Assembly (NCBI GenBank): GCA_021779935.1
Contig: JAJXZT010000062.1
Span: 124,001-188,000, forward strand
DNA from: Acidobacteriota bacterium
Lineage (GTDB): Bacteria; Acidobacteriota; Terriglobia; Terriglobales; Acidobacteriaceae
Length of the DNA stretch: 64,000 nt
Reading direction: 5' to 3'
In this document: positions 17,355-26,787 of the stretch, piece after piece
How positions within the stretch are numbered: the first letter of the stretch is position 1
Layout: the number at the start of each line of letters is the position of its first letter
Made by a program: the position numbers and the translations under genes
Notes under the pieces: generated by a model
The model's database searches: none
Seen by the model: only the letters and a program-made list of their open reading frames with translations
Told to the model about the DNA's origin: nothing

Positions 17355-17372
17355 GATATTTCCTGCGTGATC

Positions 17373-18653
17373 CTAAATTCGGGTCATGTATCCCACCAGC
17401 TCTCCGTGCGGCACCGTCACCTGCTCGCCCGTCTTCAGGTTCTTGAACCCGAACGCGTCCTGCTTCACTTCGTTCTCTCCCACTATGATGGCAAACTTCG
17501 CGCCGAGTTTGTCCGCCGTGTCGAAACTCTTCTTCAACCGGAAGCTCTCGTCCCCCACATCGACCGCGATACCGTGTGCGCGCAGTTCCCGCGCCAGCTT
17601 CAGCGCCGCGCGATTCGTCCCCGCTCCCAGCGGAATCACATACGCGGTGATCCCTTGCGCCACCGATTGCTGTTGCGCCTGCAAGGCCAGCACCAGCCTG
17701 TCTTGTCCAATCGCGAACCCGATGCCCGGAGCCTTTGGTCCGCCCAGTCCCTCCGACAATCCGTCGTAGCGGCCGCCGCCCAGCACTGCGCTCTGCGCGC
17801 CCAGTTCGCCATGCGTAAACTCAAACGTCGTGCGCGTGTAGTAATCCAGCCCGCGCACCATGCGCCAGTTCTCCTCGTAAGGAATTTCGATGTGGTCGAG
17901 GATCGCCTTCACTTCCGCGAAGTGCTGGCGGCAGCCCTCTTCCAGGTAGTCGCCAATGCGCGGCAGCGTCTCGATGATCGCCTGGTCTTCCGGAACCTTG
18001 CAGTCGAGCACGCGCAGCGGGTTTGTCTCCGCCCGCCGCTGGCAGTCGCCGCACATCTTGTCCTTCACTCCCTCCAGCGCATCCCGCAGAGCCTTGTTAT
18101 AGATCGGCCGATCCTTCTCGCACCCGACGGAATTAAGGTGCAGCGTCCAGCCCTTCAGTCCCACGGCGTCCAGCAGCGCCGTCAGCATTTCGATCACTTC
18201 CGCGTCGCGCAGCGGCAGCTCGCTCCCCGCGCTCTGCGGCCCAATCACCTCTGCGCCAATCTGGTAGAACTGCCGGTAGCGTCCTTTCTGCGGACGCTCC
18301 CTGCGAAATTGCGGCCCAATGTAGTAGAGCTTCTGCAACAGACCCGCGCGTCCCATGTCGTGCTCGATGTACGCCCGCACCACGCCCGCCGTATTTTCCG
18401 GCCTCAGCGTCAGCGACTGCGTTTTCTCCGACTGCGCCCGCGCCTTGTCTTCCCACGTAAACATTTCTTTCGACACGATGTCCGTCTCTTCGCCCACGCC
18501 CCTGGCAAACAGCTCCGTCGATTCGAATACCGGCGTACGGATTTCGTGGAAGTTATAGCTGCGGAAAACTTCGCGCACCTTCGCGTCTACGAAGTTCCAC
18601 AAGTCTGTATCGGGAGGAAGTAAATCGCGGGTTCCACGGACGGCTTTAATCAT
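17373..18653 (-). CDS. hisS: Histidine--tRNA ligase
   Basis: Class II histidyl-tRNA synthetase of 426 residues, charging tRNA-His in the cytoplasm. The protein begins MIKAVRGTRDLLPPD, the conserved HisRS N-terminus with motif 1 context. FRRERPQKGRYRQFYQIG is motif 2, and the histidine-specific signatures GLDYYTRTTFEF and GGGRYDGL are present. The C-terminal anticodon-binding domain ends VGENEVKQDAFGFKNLK and onward. ATG at the complement of 18651-18653 fits the family start. It is divergent from the gamma-glutamyltransferase gene with a 105-base shared upstream region. A fossil of its own 3' end lies at 15376-15438. Confidence 0.96.
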   Translation of the reverse strand: MIKAVRGTRDLLPPDTDLWNFVDAKVREVFRSYNFHEIRTPVFESTELFARGVGEETDIVSKEMFTWEDKARAQSEKTQSLTLRPENTAGVVRAYIEHDMGRAGLLQKLYYIGPQFRRERPQKGRYRQFYQIGAEVIGPQSAGSELPLRDAEVIEMLTALLDAVGLKGWTLHLNSVGCEKDRPIYNKALRDALEGVKDKMCGDCQRRAETNPLRVLDCKVPEDQAIIETLPRIGDYLEEGCRQHFAEVKAILDHIEIPYEENWRMVRGLDYYTRTTFEFTHGELGAQSAVLGGGRYDGLSEGLGGPKAPGIGFAIGQDRLVLALQAQQQSVAQGITAYVIPLGAGTNRAALKLARELRAHGIAVDVGDESFRLKKSFDTADKLGAKFAIIVGENEVKQDAFGFKNLKTGEQVTVPHGELVGYMTRI

Positions 18654-18758
18654 TGCAAATGTTCCCAGTTCCTGAATTCGCGTCGCTTGGCACTGACGCC
18701 AATGGCACAACGGTGTAGGATATCAGCCCGTTGCGATCCTCGCGTAATGGGAGCATAT

Positions 18759-20465
18759 ATGATTCGCAGAGCTTTCCTTCTTTCCGTTTCTCTGATTCTA
18801 GCGGGAGCACTCATGGCACAGGAAACTACCAAGGGCGCGCCGTTGCCCGTTCCCGGACGCTCCGTCATTGCCACGCGTTACGGCATCGTCGCCGCCAGCC
18901 AGCCCCAGGCCGCCACCGCCGGCATACAGATCCTCGAGCGCGGCGGCAACGCCGTCGATGCGGCCATCGCCACCAACGCCGTCATGGGACTCATGGAGCC
19001 CACCAGCAACGGCATCGGCGGAGACCTCTTCGCCATCGTCTACATCGCCAAAACCGGCAAGCTCTACGGCCTCAACTCCAGCGGATGGTCGCCCAAGGCG
19101 CTCACCCCCGAATTCCTCGCCGCCAAGGGCATCACCACCATGCCCGAGCGTGGCATCCACACCGTCACCGTCCCCGGAGCCGTTGCCGGATGGGCCGCTC
19201 TCAACAATCGCTTCGGCACCATGCCGCTCGCCACGCTCCTCGCCCCGGCCATCTATTACGCGCAAAACGGCGTGCCCATCAACCAGGTCACCTCCGGCCT
19301 CTGGAGTCATTCTCTTAAGATGTTGAGCGCCACTCCCAGCGCCGCCGAAACATTCCTCATCGACGGCCACACGCCGCGCTTCGGAGAAGTCTTCCGCAAT
19401 CCCAATCTCGCCGCCAGCCTGCGCCGCGTCGCCGAAAAAGGTCGCGACGGCTATTACAAGGGCGCCACCGCCGAAGCCATCGTTGCCGCCTCTCGCGAAC
19501 TCGGTGGAGCGATGACGCTCGAAGACCTCGCCGGCTTCCAGCCCGAGTGGGTCACGCCCATCTCCACCACCTACCATGGTTGGACCGTCTACGAGCTGCC
19601 GCCCAACACCCAGGGCATCGCCGCGCTCATCATGCTCAACCTCATGGAGCAGTTCCCTCTCGCCGCCGACGGCTTCCACAGCACGCAGACCATGCACACC
19701 ATGATCGAGGCCAAGAAACTCGCCTACGCCGACATGCTGCGTTACATCGGCGACCCGCGCTTCTCCAACATCCCCGTCACCGCGCTTCTCGACAAGCAAC
19801 ACGCCGCCGAGCGCGCCAAGCTCATCGGTCCGCGCGCCAACTGCTCGCCGCAACCCTCCGTTCTCCCCGGCGTCACCGACGCCAAGGGCAAGGACACCAT
19901 CTACATGACGGTGATCGACAAGGACGGCAACATCGTCTCGCTCATCCAGAGCAACTATGCCGGCTTCGGCTCCGGCGTCGTCCCCAAGGGCATGGGCTTC
20001 ATGCTCCAGAACCGCGGCGCGCTCTTCACCCTCCAACCCGGCCAGCCCAACACGCTCGCCGGACACAAGCGCCCGCTCCACACCATCATTCCGGCCTTCA
20101 TGGAAAAGGGTGACGTGCACATCGGCTTCGGCATCATGGGTGGATGGAACCAGGCGCAGGCTCACGCGCAATTCGTCTCCAACATCGTCGATTACGGCAT
20201 GACCATCCAGCAGGCGCTCGAGGCGGGACGCTTCACCAAGTCCACTTTTGACGGCTGCGACGTGCAGATCGAGCAGTCGATTCCGGAAGACGTCCGCAAC
20301 CAGCTCAAGGCCCTTGGACACGACGTCCACACCGTCCCGCTCCGCACGCCCGTCTTTGGCTACGGACAGGCCGTGATGGAAGACGGCACCGGCGTCCACT
20401 TCGGCGCCAGCGACCCACGTCACGACGGCGAAGCCATCCCGCAACCGGGACCAGTGTTTGAATAA
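18759..20465 (+). CDS. ggt: Gamma-glutamyltransferase family protein
   Basis: An exported N-terminal-nucleophile hydrolase of about 568 residues, which would transfer or hydrolyse gamma-glutamyl groups such as that of glutathione. ATG 18759 gives the signal peptide MIRRAFLLSVSLILAGALMA and follows GGGAG. The substrate-binding LEPTSNG-type region is present as LMEPTSNGIGGDLF. The autoprocessing site is KDTIYMTVIDKDGN, with Thr380 as the predicted nucleophile; this DTxY form is typical of the YwrD-like branch rather than the TTH form of E. coli Ggt. FGSGVV and GFGIMGG segments follow. It is divergent from hisS and followed by palindromic repeats. Confidence 0.88.
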   Translation: MIRRAFLLSVSLILAGALMAQETTKGAPLPVPGRSVIATRYGIVAASQPQAATAGIQILERGGNAVDAAIATNAVMGLMEPTSNGIGGDLFAIVYIAKTGKLYGLNSSGWSPKALTPEFLAAKGITTMPERGIHTVTVPGAVAGWAALNNRFGTMPLATLLAPAIYYAQNGVPINQVTSGLWSHSLKMLSATPSAAETFLIDGHTPRFGEVFRNPNLAASLRRVAEKGRDGYYKGATAEAIVAASRELGGAMTLEDLAGFQPEWVTPISTTYHGWTVYELPPNTQGIAALIMLNLMEQFPLAADGFHSTQTMHTMIEAKKLAYADMLRYIGDPRFSNIPVTALLDKQHAAERAKLIGPRANCSPQPSVLPGVTDAKGKDTIYMTVIDKDGNIVSLIQSNYAGFGSGVVPKGMGFMLQNRGALFTLQPGQPNTLAGHKRPLHTIIPAFMEKGDVHIGFGIMGGWNQAQAHAQFVSNIVDYGMTIQQALEAGRFTKSTFDGCDVQIEQSIPEDVRNQLKALGHDVHTVPLRTPVFGYGQAVMEDGTGVHFGASDPRHDGEAIPQPGPVFE

Positions 20466-20520
20466 GGAAGTTGTGTGTTTGATCTTATGAACTATCTGAA
20501 CTGATGAACTCATCGGGTGG

Positions 20521-20548
20521 CCCATGCAAGCTTCTTTGCTTGCATGGG
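20521..20548. repeat. Perfect palindrome, family P, copy 1
   Basis: CCCATGCAAGC (20521-20531) and GCTTGCATGGG (20538-20548) form an 11-bp perfect stem around ttcttt. The same element, with one extra T in the loop, recurs at 26732-26760. It lies just downstream of ggt and could also terminate transcription, but no T-tract follows. Confidence 0.75.
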
Positions 20549-20569
20549 ATCAGTACTGACTTCGCGCTG

Positions 20570-20596
20570 CCCCGTCCCAGCTCTGCTAGGGCGGGG
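20570..20596. repeat. REP-like hairpin with CTCTGCTAGGG loop, copy 1
   Basis: CCCCGTCC (20570-20577) pairs with GGGCGGGG (20589-20596, one G-U). The core CTCTGCTAGGGCGG recurs at 22864-22889. Confidence 0.6.
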
Positions 20597-20610
20597 TTGT
20601 TACTTGTGGC

Positions 20611-21048
20611 TTATATCTTCTTCCTTCTTCCCACAACCATCCCGGCGCATCCAATGAGCAGGGCCATGAGGGTCGTTGCCAGCGGCTTGTACCGTCCCGG
20701 CGTCGGAGCAGACACCTGCTCTGGCGTGCTCAGCTTATACTCCACCCGTTGATGGGAACCCACCACCCAAGTCTTCGCCCACTCGCGCTGTTCGCTCACG
20801 TCCGTCGTAATCAGTTGCAGCCGCGAATGCCGCGTCAGTCCGTCCACAACGTACTCCACACCCACATCACTCACGTAGACCAGCGTCTTTCCCTGCTGAA
20901 TTCTCGCCGTAACGGACTGCACCGTAGCGTCCGTGTAACCCATCGTCCGGTTCCAATGCACGTACGCCACCAACATTCCTGCGGTCGTAAACGCCATTAC
21001 CATCGCGAATGCAATGCTGGCGGAAAACAGCACTCTCGGTCTTGTCAT
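20611..21048 (-). CDS. Hypothetical membrane protein (DUF3592-like?)
   Basis: A 145-residue protein with one hydrophobic helix at residues 8-30 (LFSASIAFAMVMAFTTAGML) and another near the C-terminus (TTLMALLIGCAGMVVG), the latter followed by RRKK. Between them is a beta-rich domain containing LVYVSDVGVEYVVDG and EWAKTWVVGSHQRVEYKL. The two-helix layout with a YxVDG-containing extracytoplasmic domain resembles DUF3592 proteins, but I am not sure. GGAG lies 7 bases before the ATG. It is a lone gene, convergent with ggt across the repeat-bearing gap. No function can be given. Confidence 0.6.
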   Translation of the reverse strand: MTRPRVLFSASIAFAMVMAFTTAGMLVAYVHWNRTMGYTDATVQSVTARIQQGKTLVYVSDVGVEYVVDGLTRHSRLQLITTDVSEQREWAKTWVVGSHQRVEYKLSTPEQVSAPTPGRYKPLATTLMALLIGCAGMVVGRRKKI

Positions 21049-21388
21049 GGCATGCTCCGTATCGGAGAAGCTCTCCTCTACAGGTTCTTCTCCTGAGTAG
21101 TCACATCTGGATCACCATCGTATGCACGGAAGCCCACGAAGGAGCCTGTATTTCGCTGAGCTGTTCTAACTTCAGAACGCATTTCGCCCGTAAATGGGAA
21201 TTCGAAATGGGAAAGCGGCAAAACGTCTTTCGTCCACCAAAGTGTTTCTTATCAGGATTCCCATCGCGTGCTAGCATCTACCGTCTTTGCCCGGTGTTCA
21301 TACGGTCTTCTAAGGATTTTTGCGTCATCCTCGCTGGACGCCTCTTCTGCGCGGCGCGGGCGTGCGCCACCCTCGGCCAAGGAGGCCT
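21049..21388. other. Intergenic region upstream of two divergent genes
   Basis: This 340-base gap separates the small membrane protein (-) from the TPR gene (+). I see short hairpins (CTCCG/CGGAG at 21055-21067; GTTCT/AGAAC at 21163-21178) but no convincing coding frame or RNA gene. Promoters for both genes presumably lie here. Confidence 0.4.
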
Positions 21389-22690
21389 ATGCGAGTCCGC
21401 TGGCTGTTCGCCGTTCTGTTCTTCTGCGCCACGTTTGCGCTCGGTCAAACCACCAATAATGCCCAGCAGTGTGCGTCCACGACCGATCCCGCCCTCTCCA
21501 TTCAGTACTGCACTGCCGCCATCAATGACGCCAGTTCCCTCTCGGCGGACGTCCTCGCCATGTGCTATCACAACCGCGCGCTGGCCTACTATTTAGAGCA
21601 GCAGTACAATCCGGCCCTGGCCGACGTCAATCAAGCCCTTAGGATTCATCCCGGCGTCGCCATCTCGCTCTCACTTCGCGGCGGAATCGAGGCGACGCTG
21701 CACGACTACAACCTCGCCATCCCCGATTTCAAGGCGGCCATCGTCGCCGACAAGACGCCCACCGACGACGACAACACATTGCTAACCGCTTATCTCGAGC
21801 TATCGAGCGCCTACGTCGAAACGCGCCATTACGACAAGGCAATCGAAGCTGCCAGCGCCGCTCTTGGTGTCAAGCCCAATGACTTTGCCGCCTACTGGGC
21901 GCGCGCCCTGGCCTACCGCGGCAAACTCGATTACGCGCACGCCGCCCAGGATATACAGTCGGCCATCAACCTCAAACCCACCTTCTTCTACCTCTATAAC
22001 TCGCAGGCCGATGTTTACGAGAACACCCGCCAGTGGGACAAAGTTTACGCCGACTTCAACAAGTCTCTGCAAATCGATCCCAACGCCAGTTCCACCTATA
22101 GAGGCCGCGCCTGGGCCGAGTGGGAACAGGACAACGGAGACAAGGCCATGGCCGACGCCGGCAAGGCACTCCAGCTCAACCCGGAGTCGACCTCGGCCCT
22201 GCAATTGGAGGCGCAGATCTATCTCTCGCGCGGGGATTTCTGGTCGGCGCAAAATAACTTACAGAAAGCCGTCGCCCTCGAACCTAAGGAACCCTACTAC
22301 GTCCTCTGGCGCCACATCGCGTTGGCCCACGGCTTCATCGACGACCACGAAGACTTCGCGCACAATACGGCCGCACTCGATTTCCAACATTGGCCCGGCC
22401 CGATCCTGAGCTACTACCTCGGCAAGATCACCCGCGCCCAACTGCTCGCCCAGGTCGACACTCCTGATCGCGCACGGACGCTCGTGCGGAAGTGCGAGTC
22501 GAGCTTCTACATCGGCGAACACGACCTGGCGAAGCACCGTACCGTCGCAGCGACCGCGCTCTTCCGGCAAGCTATCAACTTCTGCCCCGTGACGTACATT
22601 GAATACACCGGGGCGCGCATGGAGCTGGAGTTGCTCGCCAAGCAGGCCCCTCACACGGCCCGCAAACCCGCCAACGCAACCCGCCGCTGA
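21389..22690 (+). CDS. Secreted tetratricopeptide-repeat protein
   Basis: A 433-residue protein. ATG 21389 is preceded by a strong AAGGAGG and gives a signal peptide, MRVRWLFAVLFFCATFALGQ. The mature protein is a chain of TPR repeats: CYHNRALAYYLEQQYNPALA, AYVETRHYDKAIEAASAALG, AYWARALAYRGKLDYAHAAQ and SADV-type repeats up to about residue 300. The C-terminal 100 residues (YIGEHDLAKHRTVAATALFR and onward) resemble the last part of NlpI-type proteins. It probably acts as a periplasmic scaffold. It is monocistronic and followed by REP-like palindromes. Confidence 0.82.
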   Translation: MRVRWLFAVLFFCATFALGQTTNNAQQCASTTDPALSIQYCTAAINDASSLSADVLAMCYHNRALAYYLEQQYNPALADVNQALRIHPGVAISLSLRGGIEATLHDYNLAIPDFKAAIVADKTPTDDDNTLLTAYLELSSAYVETRHYDKAIEAASAALGVKPNDFAAYWARALAYRGKLDYAHAAQDIQSAINLKPTFFYLYNSQADVYENTRQWDKVYADFNKSLQIDPNASSTYRGRAWAEWEQDNGDKAMADAGKALQLNPESTSALQLEAQIYLSRGDFWSAQNNLQKAVALEPKEPYYVLWRHIALAHGFIDDHEDFAHNTAALDFQHWPGPILSYYLGKITRAQLLAQVDTPDRARTLVRKCESSFYIGEHDLAKHRTVAATALFRQAINFCPVTYIEYTGARMELELLAKQAPHTARKPANATRR

Positions 22691-22714
22691 CGCGCGGAGA
22701 AAACCTTACTCGTG

Positions 22715-22752
22715 CCCTACCCTTGTCGCGTGCCGTTCGCGACAGGGTGGGG
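22715..22752. repeat. REP-like palindrome, family A, copy 2
   Basis: CCCTACCCTTGTCGCG and CGCGACAGGGTGGGG flank a short spacer, 25 bases after the TPR gene stop. It is followed by the same cttttgctttt-type tail as copy 1. Confidence 0.75.
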
Positions 22753-22863
22753 CTTTTGCTTTTGTCCTTGATGTTGATGTTGCTTATGTGGAGCGGTAGT
22801 TCGCTTTTGTTTTGTTCTTGCTGTTGCTTGCAGCTTATAACTTGTAGCTCTCTTCGAGGGTGC

Positions 22864-22889
22864 CTCGTCCTGGCTCTGCTAGGGCGGAG
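22864..22889. repeat. REP-like hairpin with CTCTGCTAGGG loop, copy 2
   Basis: CTCGTCC and GGGCGGAG enclose TGGCTCTGCTA. The core is the same as at 20570-20596. Confidence 0.55.
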
Positions 22890-22921
22890 TAGTTGCTTTT
22901 GCTCTTGCCGTTGTCTTTAGC

Positions 22922-22959
22922 TGGTAGCTCTAGCAGCTTTAGCAGCTCCAGTAGCTTCT
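22922..22959. repeat. AGCAGCTT-type low-complexity intergenic tract
   Basis: Units such as GGTAGCT, CTAGCAGCTTT, AGCAGCTCC and AGTAGCTTC follow one another just before an 18-bp terminator-like hairpin. Confidence 0.55.
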
Positions 22960-22960
22960 C

Positions 22961-23000
22961 ACGAGCATCGCAGAGCGGCCATCCGCTCTGCGATGCTCGT
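22961..23000. terminator. 18-bp perfect hairpin between convergent genes
   Basis: 22961-22978 pairs perfectly with 22983-23000 around a 4-base loop (CCAT). It sits 20 bases beyond the stop of the - strand TonB-dependent receptor and after the + strand TPR gene, so it can stop both transcripts. No long T-tract follows. Confidence 0.7.
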
Positions 23001-23019
23001 GCTGTTTACGTTCTGTCCA

Positions 23020-26016
23020 CTAGAAGCTGATTCTGGCGGACAATTGGACGCTTCGTGCTCCATATCGCGGGGCTGCCGCCAGCGGCTGTCCGAACGTCGG
23101 ATTCGGAGTCGCGATATAAGCGTTGGGGGCACCCGAGGGGTCGGGAGCCGTGTTGTACTGCACCTGATCCACCGGGCTCTGCTGGAAATTCGGGTGATTG
23201 AAGATGTTGAACGCTTCCGCCATCAGCTTCATGTGCATCCGTTCGCTTAGCTTCACGACGCGTGAGACGTTGAAATCGACGTTGCTCACGCCCGGGCCCC
23301 GGAAGGAGTTGAAGCCTTCGCCGGGAACCATCTTGAAGTTGATGTTGGAGGCGTCCAGTTCTGGTTCGAATGGACGGCCGCTCGCCAATGTCAGGACTGA
23401 TCCAAACGAGAAGCCTTTCACATAGCGCTGCGCCGGTGACCATGCGCCGGTCAACACCAGGCGATGCGTCTGATCCAGTTGCGACAATCCTCGCTGCGCC
23501 TGCTTGGCAAACTGGTTGTAATAGCCGGTTCCTTCGTCTGTAACCTTGGAAAAGGTGTACGCCAGCCCGCCCGTAAATTGCTGCGAGCTATGCCGCACCG
23601 AGATTTGCAGACCGTTATACATCGACTTGCCGGAATTATCGACTTCGTTGATCGTGCTGAAGTTCGGGTTCAGGTAACCGTCGAACGCCCCGTAATCGGG
23701 CACCGTGTAGGTGTGGCCATTCGGAAGCTTGATGGTGTCCGTGGCTGTTCCGCCCTGCGATGGCTGTTGCGACGGCGGAAACAGGTTGATGTCGTAACCG
23801 AAGTTGCCGTTTGCCTGCCGCGTTACGCCATTGGAATTGCCCAGCAGTTTCAATCCGTGCGTGTATACGTAACCTACACTCACCGCGGTATGCGCTCCGA
23901 ACTGATGCTCGACTTGCAGGCTGCCCTGCTCCACGTAGGGATTGCGGAAGTTTGGATTGAAGACAACCAGCGATGGAGTACCGCCGGCTCCGCTCGGGAA
24001 CGCACTCAGGCTGTTCGGATAGCTGACGATCGGATTACTGTTGCCGAATGCCGGTCCCGGAACAAACAGGAACTGCCGCGATACGCCGTTCGAGAGCAGC
24101 GCCTCCGAAACATCCAGCAAATCGGTCATCGCGTAAAACAAGCCGAAGGAGCCACGCACCACGGTCGTGCCATTCTTGTCGAGTGAATAGGCGAAGCCTG
24201 CCCGTGGGGCGATGTTTGCCTTGCTGTAAGGAATCTTGCAGGTTTGCTTGAATTGCGGGTTGCAGACGCTTGGCTGCGCCAGGGCTTGCATATCCCAACG
24301 CAATCCATAGTTGAGGGTCAGCCGGCTGGTTGCGTGGAATTCGTCCTGCACAAACAGGGAATACGATGGAACCTTGAAATTCGCTGTGCTTTGGCCAAAT
24401 GACTGTAGGTAGTACTCCCAATTCGGCTGAGTGCCTCCGGCGGCCGCCATGTCCTGCAAGCTGCCAAAGAAATAGGCTCCGGCAGGACCGTACACAAAGT
24501 AGTCCGAGTCGGAATTGATATTGATGTCGACTCCAGCTTTGATCGTGTGACGGCCCCACACCTTGGTCATATCATCCCCGAATTCGTATCGGTGGTCAGT
24601 GGTCGACAGTTGGAAGCGGTTGCCGCCCAGCACAACGCCGCTGTCGGGATTTTGAATGACCACGGCGGGTGAGCTTGGCGTCGTGTCCGGCAAATCGAAG
24701 TGAAGATCGCCACCGTAATGGAAGCGCGCTTCATTCGTAAACGTCGGACTGATCAACGTGTGCAGGGTAAATTGGAAAAACTGGCTCGTAGCGCCGTCCG
24801 TAAGCGTCAGTCCGTCACCCGTCGAGGTCGGTGTGTTGAAGTAGCCGTGCGGACTGCGAAAGCGTTGATAGTTATACGTGGCGTCGAACGTATTGTTCTG
24901 CGTGATGTTTCCGCTGACTTTGACGAAAGCAACATTCTGGTTGAAGCTGCGGGGATGCGACCCTTGCGCAGCCGTGACCAAAGTTGCGATCGCGGGGTTC
25001 TGGGTAAAGAAATTCGCCGGCAGCGTGTCCAACCCGAGGGGAGCCGTATTCACCGTCACCGGCTCATTGCGCACCTGGCCTTCGTAGTTGGCGATCCAGA
25101 ACAAGCGGTCCTTTACGATCGGTCCACCAACCGTTCCGCCGAACTGTTGGCGACGGTTGTTGGGCTTGGGAATGCCCAATTGCTCGTTGACTTTGTCATT
25201 CGCATTCAGGGAAGAATCGGTGATGTAGTAGTACCCGTCCCCGTGATAGCTGTTCGTGCCCGATTTCGTGACAGTGTTCACCACACCGCCACCCGCCTGT
25301 CCAAACTCCGCGTTGAACCCGTTGCTGGCAACCTGGAATTCCTGGATCACATCTTCGCTGAACTGGTACGGGATGCTGGTGCGTCCCATCTGCTGCGCAA
25401 AGAAGGCGTTGTTATTGTTCGCGCCGTCAACCGTATAGTTGTTGTAGTTGCCGGCCAATCCATTGAAGCTGATCATTCCGAAGTCACCGTCCGTCGAGAC
25501 CCCGGGGGTCAGCAGGACGAAATCGGTAAAGTTGCGTCCGTTCAGCGGCAGTTGCGTGATGGCGCGCTCGCTCACCACATTCGCAATTCCCGATTGGGTG
25601 GTGTCCACCAGCGGCACATCCGTCGCATTCACCGTAACCACGCTGTTGGCCGTTCCCACCGATAACTGCGGACGTAGTCTCGTGGTCGTTCCCACACTTA
25701 CAACCACGCTGCTGAGCACCATCTTTTTGAACCCTGTTTTTCGGATGGTGATCTCGTACGTGCCGGGACGCACGGTAAGGAACACGAAATGGCCGGCTGC
25801 GTCGGAAGTTTGTTCGGCCGTCATCCCCGTCGCCGTGTCCTTAACGGCAACCGCCGCGCCGGGAACCACCGCGCCCGACTGGTCCGCCACCGTTCCTTCA
25901 ATACGGCCGTTCGCCGATGACGTCTGGGAATATCCGGCAACAGCACCCAGCAGGAGAATCGCCGTGACCGCTGCAACTGCCGCGAATGCACGAAGGTATG
26001 AGTTTTTGTGGAGCAT
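23020..26016 (-). CDS. TonB-dependent receptor, Oar-like
   Basis: A 998-residue outer-membrane protein. The start is the ATG of MLHKNSYLRAF, preceded by GGGGAGGGGAC; an upstream ATG 30 bases away lacks such a site. After a signal sequence (about 1-31) comes a carboxypeptidase-regulatory-like beta domain (about 37-125: RIEGTVADQSGAVVPGA and SDAAGHFVFLTVRPGTYEI). A plug domain follows (LPLNGRNFTDFVLLTPGV; NNYTVDGANNNN; FNAEFGQAGGGVVNTVTKSG). The remaining 700 residues have the alternating pattern of a TonB receptor barrel and end in Phe (SARISF). The layout is that of Oar-type receptors, which are greatly expanded in Acidobacteriota. The substrate is unknown, although saccharides or peptides are usual. 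It is monocistronic. Confidence 0.9.
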   Translation of the reverse strand: MLHKNSYLRAFAAVAAVTAILLLGAVAGYSQTSSANGRIEGTVADQSGAVVPGAAVAVKDTATGMTAEQTSDAAGHFVFLTVRPGTYEITIRKTGFKKMVLSSVVVSVGTTTRLRPQLSVGTANSVVTVNATDVPLVDTTQSGIANVVSERAITQLPLNGRNFTDFVLLTPGVSTDGDFGMISFNGLAGNYNNYTVDGANNNNAFFAQQMGRTSIPYQFSEDVIQEFQVASNGFNAEFGQAGGGVVNTVTKSGTNSYHGDGYYYITDSSLNANDKVNEQLGIPKPNNRRQQFGGTVGGPIVKDRLFWIANYEGQVRNEPVTVNTAPLGLDTLPANFFTQNPAIATLVTAAQGSHPRSFNQNVAFVKVSGNITQNNTFDATYNYQRFRSPHGYFNTPTSTGDGLTLTDGATSQFFQFTLHTLISPTFTNEARFHYGGDLHFDLPDTTPSSPAVVIQNPDSGVVLGGNRFQLSTTDHRYEFGDDMTKVWGRHTIKAGVDININSDSDYFVYGPAGAYFFGSLQDMAAAGGTQPNWEYYLQSFGQSTANFKVPSYSLFVQDEFHATSRLTLNYGLRWDMQALAQPSVCNPQFKQTCKIPYSKANIAPRAGFAYSLDKNGTTVVRGSFGLFYAMTDLLDVSEALLSNGVSRQFLFVPGPAFGNSNPIVSYPNSLSAFPSGAGGTPSLVVFNPNFRNPYVEQGSLQVEHQFGAHTAVSVGYVYTHGLKLLGNSNGVTRQANGNFGYDINLFPPSQQPSQGGTATDTIKLPNGHTYTVPDYGAFDGYLNPNFSTINEVDNSGKSMYNGLQISVRHSSQQFTGGLAYTFSKVTDEGTGYYNQFAKQAQRGLSQLDQTHRLVLTGAWSPAQRYVKGFSFGSVLTLASGRPFEPELDASNINFKMVPGEGFNSFRGPGVSNVDFNVSRVVKLSERMHMKLMAEAFNIFNHPNFQQSPVDQVQYNTAPDPSGAPNAYIATPNPTFGQPLAAAPRYGARSVQLSARISF

Positions 26017-26475
26017 TTTTAGTCCCCTCCCCGGGGATAAATACACGCAAATTCAACCTAGCGTTCTATGGATACCCAGCCATCCTCACGACATCTTCAG
26101 TCGCTTCACGTCCATCTCTACCCCACTTTCGTGGATGGGGGTAGTTCGCCAGACAAGTGGGCGGCTCGTACTTCCAACTTCAAGTCGCTCCACCCTTGGC
26201 TCGATGAATCAGCAATGAACGTGGAATGTTGAGTGGCACTCCGCACCATGGTTTGAATGTTGCCAAGAGCCATTAGCATGTTTATGGCTTTGTCCACCCC
26301 GCGCAACCCCAGAAGGTGACATACGTGCCATCAATATTTGCGTATAGGAATGCAGGGATTTGCACGAGGAAGAGGAATAGGAGGAGAGCCGCGGTTTTCC
26401 GGACTCAGAGGGCGGCGGGGAACTCACGCAAGCTCCTTTTGCATGGGATGTGAAAGACGCCCCGCGTGCTTCGTG

Positions 26476-26514
26476 CCCCACCCTTGTCGCGCGTCGTTCG
26501 CGACAGGGTGGGGT
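26476..26514. repeat. REP-like palindrome, family A, copy 3
   Basis: CCCCACCCTTGTCGCG and CGCGACAGGGTGGGG enclose CGTCGTT. Its left flank (26461-26475) is shared with copy 4. Confidence 0.75.
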
Positions 26515-26554
26515 CTTTGCTTGCAGCTTATAGCGGTTGTCTTTCGATGTCGTC

Positions 26555-26584
26555 ATCCTGAGTCGTGTTTTTGCGACTTAGGAT
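26555..26584. repeat. Palindrome CATCCTGAGTCG type
   Basis: ATCCTGAGTCG (26555-26565) pairs with CGACTTAGGAT (26574-26584, one G-U), loop TGTTTTTG. It lies between two other palindromes of the island. Confidence 0.6.
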
Positions 26585-26731
26585 CTATGCATTTTGCTTT
26601 TGTCTTTGCTCTTGCAGTTGCCGTTGTTCTTAAGTTGTCATGCTGAGGAGCGCAGCGACGAAGCATCCCAGCACACTCTCCCTCGCAACCTCATCTCTCC
26701 CTTTCCGGTCACCAACCGTGCCGCGCGGGTG

Positions 26732-26760
26732 CCCATGCAAGCTTCTTTTGCTTGCATGGG
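26732..26760. repeat. Perfect palindrome, family P, copy 2
   Basis: CCCATGCAAGC (26732-26742) and GCTTGCATGGG (26750-26760) around TTCTTTT; the stem is identical to that at 20521-20548. Confidence 0.75.
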
Positions 26761-26787
26761 TGCAGAGACAGACCCGCGTGCTTCGTG

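Noticed and set aside
18798-20525. 575-codon open frame on the - strand
   Set aside because: Antisense to the gamma-glutamyltransferase gene. It arises from the strong third-position GC bias of ggt.
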